This document shows positions 53,345-61,305 of a DNA stretch of 64,000 nucleotides, piece by piece (position 1 is the stretch's first letter; every line of letters starts with the position of its first letter). The position numbers were made by a program, and so were the translations under genes. Source of the stretch: Rhodospirillum rubrum ATCC 11170 (GTDB lineage Bacteria > Pseudomonadota > Alphaproteobacteria > Rhodospirillales > Rhodospirillaceae). Where the stretch lies: positions 2,651,001 through 2,715,000 of the forward strand of contig NC_007643.1 of assembly GCF_000013085.1 (NCBI RefSeq). The letters are read 5' to 3'. The notes under the pieces were generated by a model that saw only the letters and a list, made by a program, of their open reading frames with translations, had not been told where the DNA came from and ran no database searches.

Positions 53345-54181
53345 ATGATCTCTAAATTGGGCCAATCCAAAAAGAGCGTCCGTCCCTGCAGCTCCGACTT
53401 CGATCCGGATCACTGGGACGGCCCGGCGGTCGCGCTGCATGTCGACTTCAGCGACTACGAAGCCGAAGTGCCACACCATCGGCATCGGCAAGGACAACTC
53501 ATTATGGCCTTGCATGGGGCGGTGACGTGTACGGCTGCCAACGGTCTTTGGATCGTGCCGCCAGGCTCCGCGGTCTGGATCCCCGGGGGCGTTTCACACA
53601 GCAATCAGGTCACCGCCAACGCTCGGCTGTCCTACCTGTTCGTCGAACCCGAAGCCGCGCTGCTGCCGCAGGACTGCTGTACGCTCTCCGTCTCGCCGAT
53701 GCTTCGTGAAATGATTCTGCGTCTCGCCGACGCATCGGGCCACGATGAGCCGAAGGACCATCGTGGCCGCCTTGTGCGGGTCATGCTGGACGAACTCGCG
53801 TTGATGCCAACAGGGGGGCTTAAGCTACCCGTCTCCCATCATCCCAAGATTGCGATGATCGCGTCCGCCTTGGCGGCCCAGCCGGGAGATCGTCGCACCT
53901 TGATGGAGTGGGCAAGCCACGTCGCCATGAGCGAGAGATCCTTGAAGCGGTTGATGATCCAAGAAACCGGACTGAGCTTTGGTCGGTGGAGACGGCAACT
54001 CCATCTGATCGTCGCGTTACGCGAACTGGCCAGCGGCGCTTCGGTGCAAAGTGTTTCGCTCTCCCTGGGATATGAGTCCGCCACGGCATTCATTGTGATG
54101 TTCAAAAAGGCGCTAGGAACAACACCGGCCCGATATCTTCCCAATCGCAGTCCCGATCAGGAAGGTCTGGGTGACGGCTGA
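53345..54181 (+). CDS. AraC-family regulator with cupin-type N-terminus
   Basis: The 278-residue protein has an N-terminal cupin (VPHHRHRQGQLIMALHGAV, WIVPPGSAVWIPGGVSH) and a C-terminal double helix-turn-helix (about residues 180-270; MSERSLKRLMIQETGLSFGRWRRQ, LGYESATAFIVMFKKALGTTPARY). It resembles AraC regulators divergent from oxidoreductase or efflux genes. It likely regulates the NmrA-type gene across the 77-base gap. Confidence 0.87.
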   Translation: MISKLGQSKKSVRPCSSDFDPDHWDGPAVALHVDFSDYEAEVPHHRHRQGQLIMALHGAVTCTAANGLWIVPPGSAVWIPGGVSHSNQVTANARLSYLFVEPEAALLPQDCCTLSVSPMLREMILRLADASGHDEPKDHRGRLVRVMLDELALMPTGGLKLPVSHHPKIAMIASALAAQPGDRRTLMEWASHVAMSERSLKRLMIQETGLSFGRWRRQLHLIVALRELASGASVQSVSLSLGYESATAFIVMFKKALGTTPARYLPNRSPDQEGLGDG

Positions 54182-54183
54182 AA

Positions 54184-54197
54184 CAGGATCGATCCTG
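54184..54197. terminator. Perfect palindrome after the AraC gene
   Basis: CAGGATCGATCCTG is a 14-base palindrome two bases after the AraC stop. It may be part of a bidirectional terminator with the convergent transporter gene, but it has no T-run and no loop, so support is weak. Confidence 0.25.
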
Positions 54198-54324
54198 CCG
54201 ATAAGGTCTGGCGGGAGCGATTTCAGAAACTCGGCTAGACAGCGAGAAACGGGCCGGCTTGGGGCAGACAAAGCAGCCGCATGCAGGCGCGCGGATGGGG
54301 GGGCCGGGGCGAGACCCTTCGCCG

Positions 54325-55599
54325 TCACGCCCCCTTCTCCCGGGCCAGGGCCATGGGGGCGGCGGCCACGCCAAGCGATCCCGCCGCCCCCTCCCCTTCC
54401 CGATCAGACGAGGGCGAGCGATAGCCCATGGAGAGCAAGGCGACCAGCACCGCGACGGCGGCGCCCAAGATCACCACGCCCCCATAGCCGATCCTCTGTG
54501 CCAAGGCGGCGGCGAGCGACATCGCCCCCATGGCGAACCCCATGTTCAGGCTGTATTGGAAGGTATAGTCGGTGGCCGGTCGCCGGGGCGAAGCGTGGTC
54601 CATCATCAACGTAGCCAGAACCGTGGCGGCCGGGTTGTAGCAAAGGAAGTAGAGGATAACCGCCAGGGTCGCGACACCGTCGCCAAAGCCCCAGACCGCC
54701 GGCACCAAGATCACGGCGATTCCCGGCACCTGGAAGAATGCGGCGCCGACCAGGACCGCGCGGCGCGAGAAGCGATGGAGAAGGCTCCCCGTCACAAAGG
54801 CCGCGACGATACCGGCGATCGAACCGAACACGTTGACCATCAGACCGATCCGATCCATGCCCCAACCGCGATCGACGAGAACGGGAATGGTCACCGCATA
54901 GGCCAAGCCACACCCGATGGGATTGAGCATGAGGAGCATCAGCCAGTACCGCCCGCCGGCCCGCGTCCAGAACCCGGCGACGCATCGAAACAGCGTGGCG
55001 CCCTCGGCCCGCACGATGGCCCGCGCCGGTTCGTCGTACCACAGCACCTGAAGAAAGGAGACCGACGTGCCCGCGGCAAGGAGGAGCAGGCTGCCCTGCC
55101 AGCCCAGCCAAGGATACGTCAGAAGCACCACGCCCCCGCCAAGCATGTTGCCCAGCAAACCACCGGCGATCTGAATGCCATTTCCCATCCCCCGCTGATC
55201 GGGCGACAACAGCCGACAGGCGAGACCATCGACGGCGATGTCCTGGGAGGCGGACAGGAAGGCGATCAGGGCCCCCAGAAGGTAGATGATCGGGAAATCC
55301 CCGATCACGTCCAAAAAGCCCATGGCGAGCAGCACCAGCGCCAGACCGCCCTGCATGAGCAACAACCACACACGGTAGTGGCCGTACCGGCCGAACCGAA
55401 TCTTGTCGATCATCGGCGCCCACAGGACCTTGAAGGGCCAGACCATGCCCAGCATGTAGACCATGCCCACTTGGTCCAGGGTCGCCCCCTGGTCGCGCAT
55501 GATCGCGACCAGGGCGACGACCAGGAATCCCAGGCCAAGAAACTGGGTCGTGTAGAGGCTGCCCAGCAACAGCCAGGTGGAACGCGGCATGTGTGTCAT
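54325..55599 (-). CDS. MFS siderophore permease (RhtX/FptX/YbtX-like)
   Basis: The 424-residue protein has about twelve hydrophobic helices. The N-terminus LLLGSLYTTQFLGLGFLVVAL and VWPFKVLWAPMIDKIRFGRYGHYR are typical of the AmpG-like RhtX/FptX group that moves siderophores across the inner membrane. A Ser/Glu-rich C-terminus is cytoplasmic. AAGGG precedes ATG 55599. It lies 40 bases downstream of a TonB receptor gene in the same direction and is probably cotranscribed. Confidence 0.8.
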   Translation of the reverse strand: MTHMPRSTWLLLGSLYTTQFLGLGFLVVALVAIMRDQGATLDQVGMVYMLGMVWPFKVLWAPMIDKIRFGRYGHYRVWLLLMQGGLALVLLAMGFLDVIGDFPIIYLLGALIAFLSASQDIAVDGLACRLLSPDQRGMGNGIQIAGGLLGNMLGGGVVLLTYPWLGWQGSLLLLAAGTSVSFLQVLWYDEPARAIVRAEGATLFRCVAGFWTRAGGRYWLMLLMLNPIGCGLAYAVTIPVLVDRGWGMDRIGLMVNVFGSIAGIVAAFVTGSLLHRFSRRAVLVGAAFFQVPGIAVILVPAVWGFGDGVATLAVILYFLCYNPAATVLATLMMDHASPRRPATDYTFQYSLNMGFAMGAMSLAAALAQRIGYGGVVILGAAVAVLVALLSMGYRSPSSDREGEGAAGSLGVAAAPMALAREKGA

Positions 55600-55639
55600 G
55601 GAAATGACCCTTCAAGCCCCCGGACGCCGAGGACGACGA

Positions 55640-57865
55640 TCAGAACGTGGCGCTAAAACCGAGACCAAAGGCGCGGCCGGGCGCCGGAGCGCCGTATTTC
55701 GTCGCCGAGGCGACATCGTAAAATCCATACAGATCATAGTGGTCACCCACCAGATTCCGGCCCCAGACGTATAGTTCGACACCGCTCTGGGCGATTCCGA
55801 TGCGCGTATCGACCTTGTGGTAGGCATCAAGGTCGTAGTGGTTCTGCACGTCCGCCGGCCGCTCACCGACATACGTGTAGTCGAGACGGGCGTTCAATTC
55901 CGGGGAGGGCAGGAAGCCGATTCTCGGCAGGGACTTGTTGAAAATCGCCGACACCTTGCCCGACCATTCCGGCACGTCGGGCACATGGTTGCCCGCCTTG
56001 ACGGCGCCGCCTTGCGTCGCGTTCACGTCATCCTGGATGACCGCGCTGATGTAACTCACGCCCCCCTCCAGGGTCAGGGCGTCGGCCACCCGCCAACTCG
56101 CCGCCAGTTCGCCGCCCACGCTGCGCGTGTCGGCGTTCAGGACGAAGGAGGACACGCCCTTGCTATCGATCATGTAATTATCCTGAACCTTCGTCACGAA
56201 GGCCGAGGCGTCCAACCGCAGCCGTTTGTTCAGGAACTCCGATTTCATGCCGACCTCTCCGGAATAGATGCTCCCGGCCTTGTACTCGGCGTCTCCCGCG
56301 GTCTCGGCATAGTCCTGGTATCCGCCGGGATTGTACCCTCGCGAGAACGTCGCGTAGATATTCGCCTCGGGAGTCACGGCATAGCTCACGCCCAGGCGGC
56401 CCGTGGTGAAATTGTCGCTCAAGTCCCCACTGTCCTGGACGCTCACGCCCCTGGCGGTATAGGTCGCATCGTAGGTCTTAAGATCCAAGGTATGGCGAAC
56501 CCCCGCCGTCACCTTCAAATCCTCGATGACGGGAACCGTCACCTCGCCATACACGCCATAGCGCTGGGTCGTGAAGTCCCGGTACTGGGAGGTGCCGGGA
56601 TAAACGATACCCGAGGCTCCCCCGACGCGGGGATGATCGTAGCCGCGCTCCGAATAAAGCGCGCTCGCCCCGGCGACCCAGAACAAATTCGCTCCGGGCA
56701 GAGACGAGACCCGCAGGTCCTGGGTAAAAACATTCTCCGATACTTCCTGATCCCGCCAATACTCCGACGGCACGCCCATCATCGACTGATAAACCATCCG
56801 ATCAAAGAAAACGGGAGAGATATTATACGTATCGGAATAGGAGGTGACAGACGTGATCTGACTGTTCTCGAATTCGTGATTAACCTCCAGGGAGTACCGC
56901 TTCATATTTTTTTTGCTATAGTCGTACACACCGGGGGTGAGATCGATTTCCGGGTCGTCGCCATAGGGCTTCAGAACGATGTTCTCGCCCATGTGGCGAC
57001 TGTGATCGTATTCGACGGAAAACAACGCGGATGTTTCCGGTTGGATATCCCAAAGCAGACTGCCCCGGACCCCCAGGAAATCCGGCTCGGACAGGGGCTC
57101 GCCGGTCTGCCGGTTGGTAATCGGATAATCATAGGCGGACTGTTGAACGGCCAACCGCCCGCTGAACTGCTCGGACAAGGGGCCGCCGACGGCCGCGGCC
57201 ATCCGATGCTGATGATCCTCGCCGTACTCGCCTTGAACATAGCCCTCCACATGGCGGGTCGGCTTGCGGGTGGTCAGATTGATCGCGCCGGCGCCGCCCA
57301 GGCCGCCGAAGAGTGTTCCTTGCGGCCCCTTGAGCACCTCGACCTGTTCCAGGTCGAGAATTCCCAGGGAGAGGTTACGCGGATTAACCGGACTGCCGTC
57401 CAAGTTCACCACGACCGAAGCATCATCCATGCTCAGCGGATAGAGGGCGCCGACACCGCGAATGGAGATGGACGACACATTGGCCCCGCCCGAGGTGTTG
57501 ACGCTCACCCCGGGGGTGCTGCGCAGCACTTCCTCAAGGCTGTAATTTCCCTTCTGTTCGATCTCCTTGCCGTCCAGGACCGTGACCGAGAAGGGAATGT
57601 CCTTGGGATCCTCCTCGATTCGCCGCGCGGTGACCGTCATCGTCGGCAAGGCGATCGCCCGCCCTTGCGTTCCAACCAAGTCCTCCGAAGCCGAACCGCC
57701 TTGGTTTTGCTGCGCCTTGGCCTCCGACGCCAGACCAGCCTGCAGGGACACCCCCAGGGAAAGCGCCATGGCGACCATCCCGGTCGTCCGGGGTTTGCGA
57801 TAAAGGGGATGGGGTTCGGCATGGCCGTCGGAGCGACCGGAAGACACAGGGTAACAAGAGGGCAT
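55640..57865 (-). CDS. TonB-dependent siderophore receptor
   Basis: The 741-residue outer-membrane protein has an N-terminal signal (hydrophobic core about residues 25-45, cleavage near SEAKA-QQ), a TonB-box-like segment LPTMTVTARR, the plug (IPFSVTVLDGKEIEQKG, VEVLKGPQGTLFGGLGGAGAINLTTRKP) and a barrel ending in a C-terminal Phe (FGLGFSATF). The fold of the end region, GRNLVGDHYDLYGFYD, is siderophore-receptor-like. ATG 57865 follows GGAGAG. The frame stays open 90 codons further upstream without a site or signal, so this start is preferred. A Fur-box-like site lies 332 bases upstream. Confidence 0.9.
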   Translation of the reverse strand: MPSCYPVSSGRSDGHAEPHPLYRKPRTTGMVAMALSLGVSLQAGLASEAKAQQNQGGSASEDLVGTQGRAIALPTMTVTARRIEEDPKDIPFSVTVLDGKEIEQKGNYSLEEVLRSTPGVSVNTSGGANVSSISIRGVGALYPLSMDDASVVVNLDGSPVNPRNLSLGILDLEQVEVLKGPQGTLFGGLGGAGAINLTTRKPTRHVEGYVQGEYGEDHQHRMAAAVGGPLSEQFSGRLAVQQSAYDYPITNRQTGEPLSEPDFLGVRGSLLWDIQPETSALFSVEYDHSRHMGENIVLKPYGDDPEIDLTPGVYDYSKKNMKRYSLEVNHEFENSQITSVTSYSDTYNISPVFFDRMVYQSMMGVPSEYWRDQEVSENVFTQDLRVSSLPGANLFWVAGASALYSERGYDHPRVGGASGIVYPGTSQYRDFTTQRYGVYGEVTVPVIEDLKVTAGVRHTLDLKTYDATYTARGVSVQDSGDLSDNFTTGRLGVSYAVTPEANIYATFSRGYNPGGYQDYAETAGDAEYKAGSIYSGEVGMKSEFLNKRLRLDASAFVTKVQDNYMIDSKGVSSFVLNADTRSVGGELAASWRVADALTLEGGVSYISAVIQDDVNATQGGAVKAGNHVPDVPEWSGKVSAIFNKSLPRIGFLPSPELNARLDYTYVGERPADVQNHYDLDAYHKVDTRIGIAQSGVELYVWGRNLVGDHYDLYGFYDVASATKYGAPAPGRAFGLGFSATF

Positions 57866-58196
57866 GTTTACTCTCCGATTGGTGCGAAGGATTGGAATCC
57901 GAGAACCGTGCCGATCAGATCGATCCCCTTTCGAAGGCGCCGCCGTCCGGGAAACCCCGCCGGCCTCCCCCTTCGACGGTGTCGGACCGCCGGGCACGGA
58001 GACCGAGCCACCCCGGCAAGCCCGGTGGCTGAGCCGATATCCATAGGGACTGGAGGACCACGCGGCGGGCAGCGGTCCGTCCACCCCGACCAAAAGTCGG
58101 ACCACCGCCGCCCCATCCGTTCCATGAGCCCGCACGCTCCCTTGTTCGGCCCTGCTCCGTCCTCGCCCGCCAAAACACGACCGATCGCCGCAACGT

Positions 58197-58215
58197 GATA
58201 GTGAGTATCATTATT
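58197..58215 (-). promoter_or_regulatory. Fur-box-like site upstream of the TonB receptor
   Basis: GATAGTGAGTATCATTATT matches the classical 19-base Fur consensus (GATAATGATAATCATTATC) at 15 of 19 positions by my count. It lies between a terminator and the receptor gene, so iron repression of the receptor and permease is likely. Confidence 0.65.
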
Positions 58216-58248
58216 ACTTTTGGGACAGACCGCCCCCCGCTTCGGTAT

Positions 58249-58290
58249 AAAAAAACACCCCCATCGGGAGCTTCTGAAGGCGGGGGGCGT
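58249..58290 (-). terminator. Rho-independent terminator of the AraC gene
   Basis: On the minus strand ACGCCCCC pairs with GGGGGTGT (one G-T pair) and is followed by seven Ts. It lies 180 bases past the AraC stop and ends transcription before the Fur-box promoter. Confidence 0.7.
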
Positions 58291-58471
58291 GCCGGGGGAC
58301 TCACCAAGGGCGACCAGCCGCGCTCTCCCCATGCAGAGGAGAGGGCGCGTCGGGAACTGACGGGAAAACCGGGAAGAAAGCCCATGGACATCCCCATGGG
58401 AGGGCCGTCGGGACCGCGGAGGAAGGCCTGGAGCAGGCTCGTCCGGCGCCGATCCTCGCGGCGGCAAAACC

Positions 58472-59404
58472 CTATGCGACGTATTTTTTACGTTCGTTCC
58501 GGGGCAGATCGCCGAACTGTTTGCGATAGGCCGTGCTGAAATGGCTCAGATTACTGTAGCCCAGCGTCAGGGCCGTTTCGGTCACGCTATGCGTACGCAA
58601 AAGAGCGCAGGCACGCTCCATGCGGTGCCGTTGAAACAGGGCGTAGATGCTGGTTCCGAACAGGGTCTTAAACCCCTGTTTGAGCTTGAGCTGGTTCAAT
58701 CCTATCTCGCGGGCCAATTCGGCGATGGTGGGCGGCGCGCTCAGATCGAGCAAAAGACGGTCGCGCGCGGCGAGCAACCGTTGTCGTTCGCGCGGGGACA
58801 GGGTTGGCTTGAGGGCCCCCCCCCTGGTGCCGCAAAAGTGCGCCCCGAGGAATTTCAGGGCCGCCGCATAGAGAAACAGCCGCTCGGAGTGCTCTTCCTC
58901 CAACTGGCTGGCGAGCTCCGCGGCGGCTCCCACGGTTCGGTGCCCCGCATGCAGCGCCCGCATGATGAAACCGTTTTCCACCTCCGGCCGGATTTGGTCG
59001 AAATCATCGCCGACGAGGTCGGCGAGAACGTCCGGCGCCACCATCAGATCGATATGGCGGTAGGTGGGACCATAGCGGGCCGAGAAGTCCTCGCCGGGAG
59101 CGAAGACGACATAGCCCTCGCCCACGGCGGGAGCCGCTAGGTGATTGCGGATGACCGCTTCCGATGCTCCGCGCAGGAGACAGCAGAAGTGGATGTTCTC
59201 GCTGGTATTGCGCAAAGTCGCCCGGATCTCGTCGCGCCCATTCCCGCCATACAACGTGACCGCCAGTCCCGGACGGAGATCGAAACAGCGGGACCGCAGT
59301 CCCGAGAGTGTCCCCACCGCTTCGCGCTCGTCCTCGCAAAGACCCAACATCCGCGTCGTCGCCTCGCCCGTGGGGTGTCCACTCGATGGGCGTATCCTCT
59401 CCAT
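58472..59404 (-). CDS. AraC-family siderophore regulator (PchR/YbtA-like)
   Basis: The 310-residue protein has a PchR-type effector domain (about residues 1-200; VTLYGGNGRDEIRATLRNT, VVFAPGEDFSARYGPTYRH) and a C-terminal AraC helix-turn-helix pair (TIAELAREIGLNQLKLKQGFKTLFG, LGYSNLSHFSTAYRKQFG). Members activate uptake genes when the ferric siderophore is present. ATG 59404 follows AGGGAGG; a GTG at 59410 would give two more residues. A Fur-box-like palindrome lies 57 bases upstream. It sits between the receptor and the ABC genes, which it probably controls. Confidence 0.87.
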   Translation of the reverse strand: MERIRPSSGHPTGEATTRMLGLCEDEREAVGTLSGLRSRCFDLRPGLAVTLYGGNGRDEIRATLRNTSENIHFCCLLRGASEAVIRNHLAAPAVGEGYVVFAPGEDFSARYGPTYRHIDLMVAPDVLADLVGDDFDQIRPEVENGFIMRALHAGHRTVGAAAELASQLEEEHSERLFLYAAALKFLGAHFCGTRGGALKPTLSPRERQRLLAARDRLLLDLSAPPTIAELAREIGLNQLKLKQGFKTLFGTSIYALFQRHRMERACALLRTHSVTETALTLGYSNLSHFSTAYRKQFGDLPRNERKKYVA

Positions 59405-59460
59405 CCCCACCCCTCCCTAAAACGACAGAAGAAACCCACTGAACAAGGGGCAGTCTATAT

Positions 59461-59479
59461 GAAACTAAGTCTTATTTTC
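59461..59479 (-). promoter_or_regulatory. Fur-box-like palindrome before the AraC gene
   Basis: GAAACTAAGTCTTATTTTC is a 19-base imperfect palindrome of the GAAAnTAA-N3-TTAnTTTC type in a small AT-rich stretch. It matches the Fur consensus at about 11 of 19 positions. Location fits iron control of the regulator. Confidence 0.5.
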
Positions 59480-59556
59480 AATACACAGCCCGCGCACGGC
59501 TGAAATGCGCCCGACAAGCGCCCCTCCCTCGCCCCCTCCCTCCAGGATGGCGATCG

Positions 59557-61305
59557 TCATGCGATCTCCTCCTTCGCCATCAGGCGCCACCCTTGCGCCC
59601 GATGACGATCGTGCCAAAACCGCGCGTACTCCGCGTTCCGCGCCAGCAGCCCGTCATGTGTGCCGACGTCGATGATGCGACCGCCCCGGAGGAATAGGAT
59701 CTGATCGGCGGCGACGATCGTTCGCGGCCTGTGGGCGACGACCAAAAGCGTCGACCGCGCCTTGAGGCCGCGCATCGTTTGCTCGATAAAGCGTTCATTC
59801 GCCGGATCGAGCGCCGCCGTGGCTTCATCGAGCAGCACGATGGGCGCGTTCTTCAGAACGGCCCGCGCCACCGAAACCCGCTGGCGCTCGCCTCCCGACA
59901 ACAGGGCGCCGCCCTCGCCCACCGGGGTGTTCCACCCCTCCGGCAGGCGCGCGACGATATCCTCCACCCCGGCGAGACGGGCCGCCTCGCGAACCTCCTC
60001 GGCGGTGGCGTCCGGCCGCCCAACGCGGATATTCGCCTCCAAGGTATCGTTGAACAGATAGACATCCTGCATGACCGGGGAGAGTTGGCCCATGAGCGTT
60101 GTCCCGTCCAGCTCACGAACGTCGCGGCCGCCGACCCGCACGCTTCCCCCATCCACGTCGAAGAAGCGCATGATCAGGCGGATAATGGTCGTCTTGCCCG
60201 ATCCGGAGTCCCCGATGATCGCCGTCATCGTCCGGGGATCGACGCGGAAGGAGACATCGCGCAGCACCGGCGCCCCCGGCCGGTAGCCAAACGCCACCTG
60301 ATCGAATTCAATGCGACCGGGTTCCGTCAAAGGCGCCGGCTGTATCGGCTCGGGCAACCCCTTTTCGGCGAAGAGGGCCGCCAGCCGCCGCAGGTCGTTA
60401 TTGGCCATGCGCAGCAAACCGCTCCGCGCCGCGGCTTCGGCCAGGGGACCGGCCAAACGGGCGGCCAGCGCCAGCAGGGCGACCAAAGCGACCGCGTCCA
60501 GGGTCCCGCCCAGGACCAGCAGGACGCCAACGGAGATCAGCGTGACGAAGGCGACCTGAACGGAGAGGCCACCAACCAGGAGACGGGGAAACGTCGTGCT
60601 CAGAACCGATCCATTGGCGCGCCGCTGGGCCTCGATGGCGTCCTCCAGCGGCTGGTAGCCGGCGTCCGTCGTCCGGCCGAAGGCCCGCAGCACGGGTTGG
60701 GCCCGGGCGAACTCCACGACCCGGGCGCTGGCGGTGGCGCCGGCGGCGTCCACCGCCTCCTCCGTCCGCCCGATCCAGGTGGACGACCAACGGTGGGCCC
60801 AATAGATGAACGGCGCCCAAACCGCCACCGCCAAGCCCAGGCGCCAGTCGGTCAGCGCGATGACCACGGCAAGGGTCGCCGGCGTCAGCACCCCGGTAAC
60901 CACCGGGGTCAGAAAATGGGCGAAGACATTGGTGACCATGGTCGTGCCATCGGTCGCGCTTTGGGACAGGCGACCGATCTTTTCGGACGAGAACCAGCCC
61001 AGCGGGAGCGAGGCCACGTGGTCCCCCAAGCGCTCGTGCACGGTGGTGAGGACCACCAGGGCGAGGGAAAACCCCTTCATCGCTTGCTGGTAGCGGGCGA
61101 CGCAAGCCATCAGCACAGCCCCGGCCATGCCTAGCAACCAAACCGAGGCGCCGGTTCCGTCACCGGTCAGCAAGGCCGCCAGAACCGGCGCCAGGAAGGC
61201 GATGGCCACCCCCTCCAAGACCGCGTAAGCCACCAGCCAAGCCAAGTAAAGACGCAATGCGCCGGCATGCCGTGGCCCCAGGATCGTCGCCAAGTCCCTG
61301 ATCAT
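59557..61305 (-). CDS. ABC half-transporter (YbtQ/IrtB-like)
   Basis: The 582-residue protein has a six-helix membrane domain (residues about 15-310) and a nucleotide-binding domain (about 330-582) with GDSGSGKTT, LLSGGERQRVSVARAVL and IVLLDEATAALD. It has an exporter-type fold, but YbtPQ and IrtAB pairs of this type import ferric siderophores. ATG 61305 overlaps the TGA of the upstream ABC gene by ATGA, so the two halves form a heterodimer. The N-terminal extension possible from 61410 lies inside that gene. Confidence 0.87.
   Translation of the reverse strand: MIRDLATILGPRHAGALRLYLAWLVAYAVLEGVAIAFLAPVLAALLTGDGTGASVWLLGMAGAVLMACVARYQQAMKGFSLALVVLTTVHERLGDHVASLPLGWFSSEKIGRLSQSATDGTTMVTNVFAHFLTPVVTGVLTPATLAVVIALTDWRLGLAVAVWAPFIYWAHRWSSTWIGRTEEAVDAAGATASARVVEFARAQPVLRAFGRTTDAGYQPLEDAIEAQRRANGSVLSTTFPRLLVGGLSVQVAFVTLISVGVLLVLGGTLDAVALVALLALAARLAGPLAEAAARSGLLRMANNDLRRLAALFAEKGLPEPIQPAPLTEPGRIEFDQVAFGYRPGAPVLRDVSFRVDPRTMTAIIGDSGSGKTTIIRLIMRFFDVDGGSVRVGGRDVRELDGTTLMGQLSPVMQDVYLFNDTLEANIRVGRPDATAEEVREAARLAGVEDIVARLPEGWNTPVGEGGALLSGGERQRVSVARAVLKNAPIVLLDEATAALDPANERFIEQTMRGLKARSTLLVVAHRPRTIVAADQILFLRGGRIIDVGTHDGLLARNAEYARFWHDRHRAQGWRLMAKEEIA

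Larger units (their letters stand above)
57866..58471. other. Intergenic region before the TonB receptor gene
   Basis: On the minus strand this 606-base stretch holds, in order of transcription, a terminator for the AraC gene (58249-58290), a Fur-box-like site (58197-58215) and about 330 bases of GC-rich leader to the receptor start. The leader contains a hairpin GCCACC/GGTGGC. The frame in this leader is open and in phase with the receptor but has no start signal. It may hold a long untranslated leader or an unrecognised small ORF or riboswitch. Confidence 0.45.

Noticed and set aside
57866-58135. N-terminal extension of the TonB receptor by 90 residues, such as a FecA-type signalling domain
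   Set aside because: The sequence is low-complexity with many Arg, Gly and Ser, lacks a signal peptide at its start, and the internal ATG has both a ribosome-binding site and a signal peptide.
57866-58190. Cobalamin riboswitch in the receptor leader
   Set aside because: No clear GCCACTG box or the other conserved blocks are visible; the GCCACC hairpin alone is not enough.
57868-58467. 199- and 160-codon minus-strand frames before the TonB receptor
   Set aside because: They cross a terminator and the Fur-box-like site, have no ribosome-binding site and look like chance high-GC frames.
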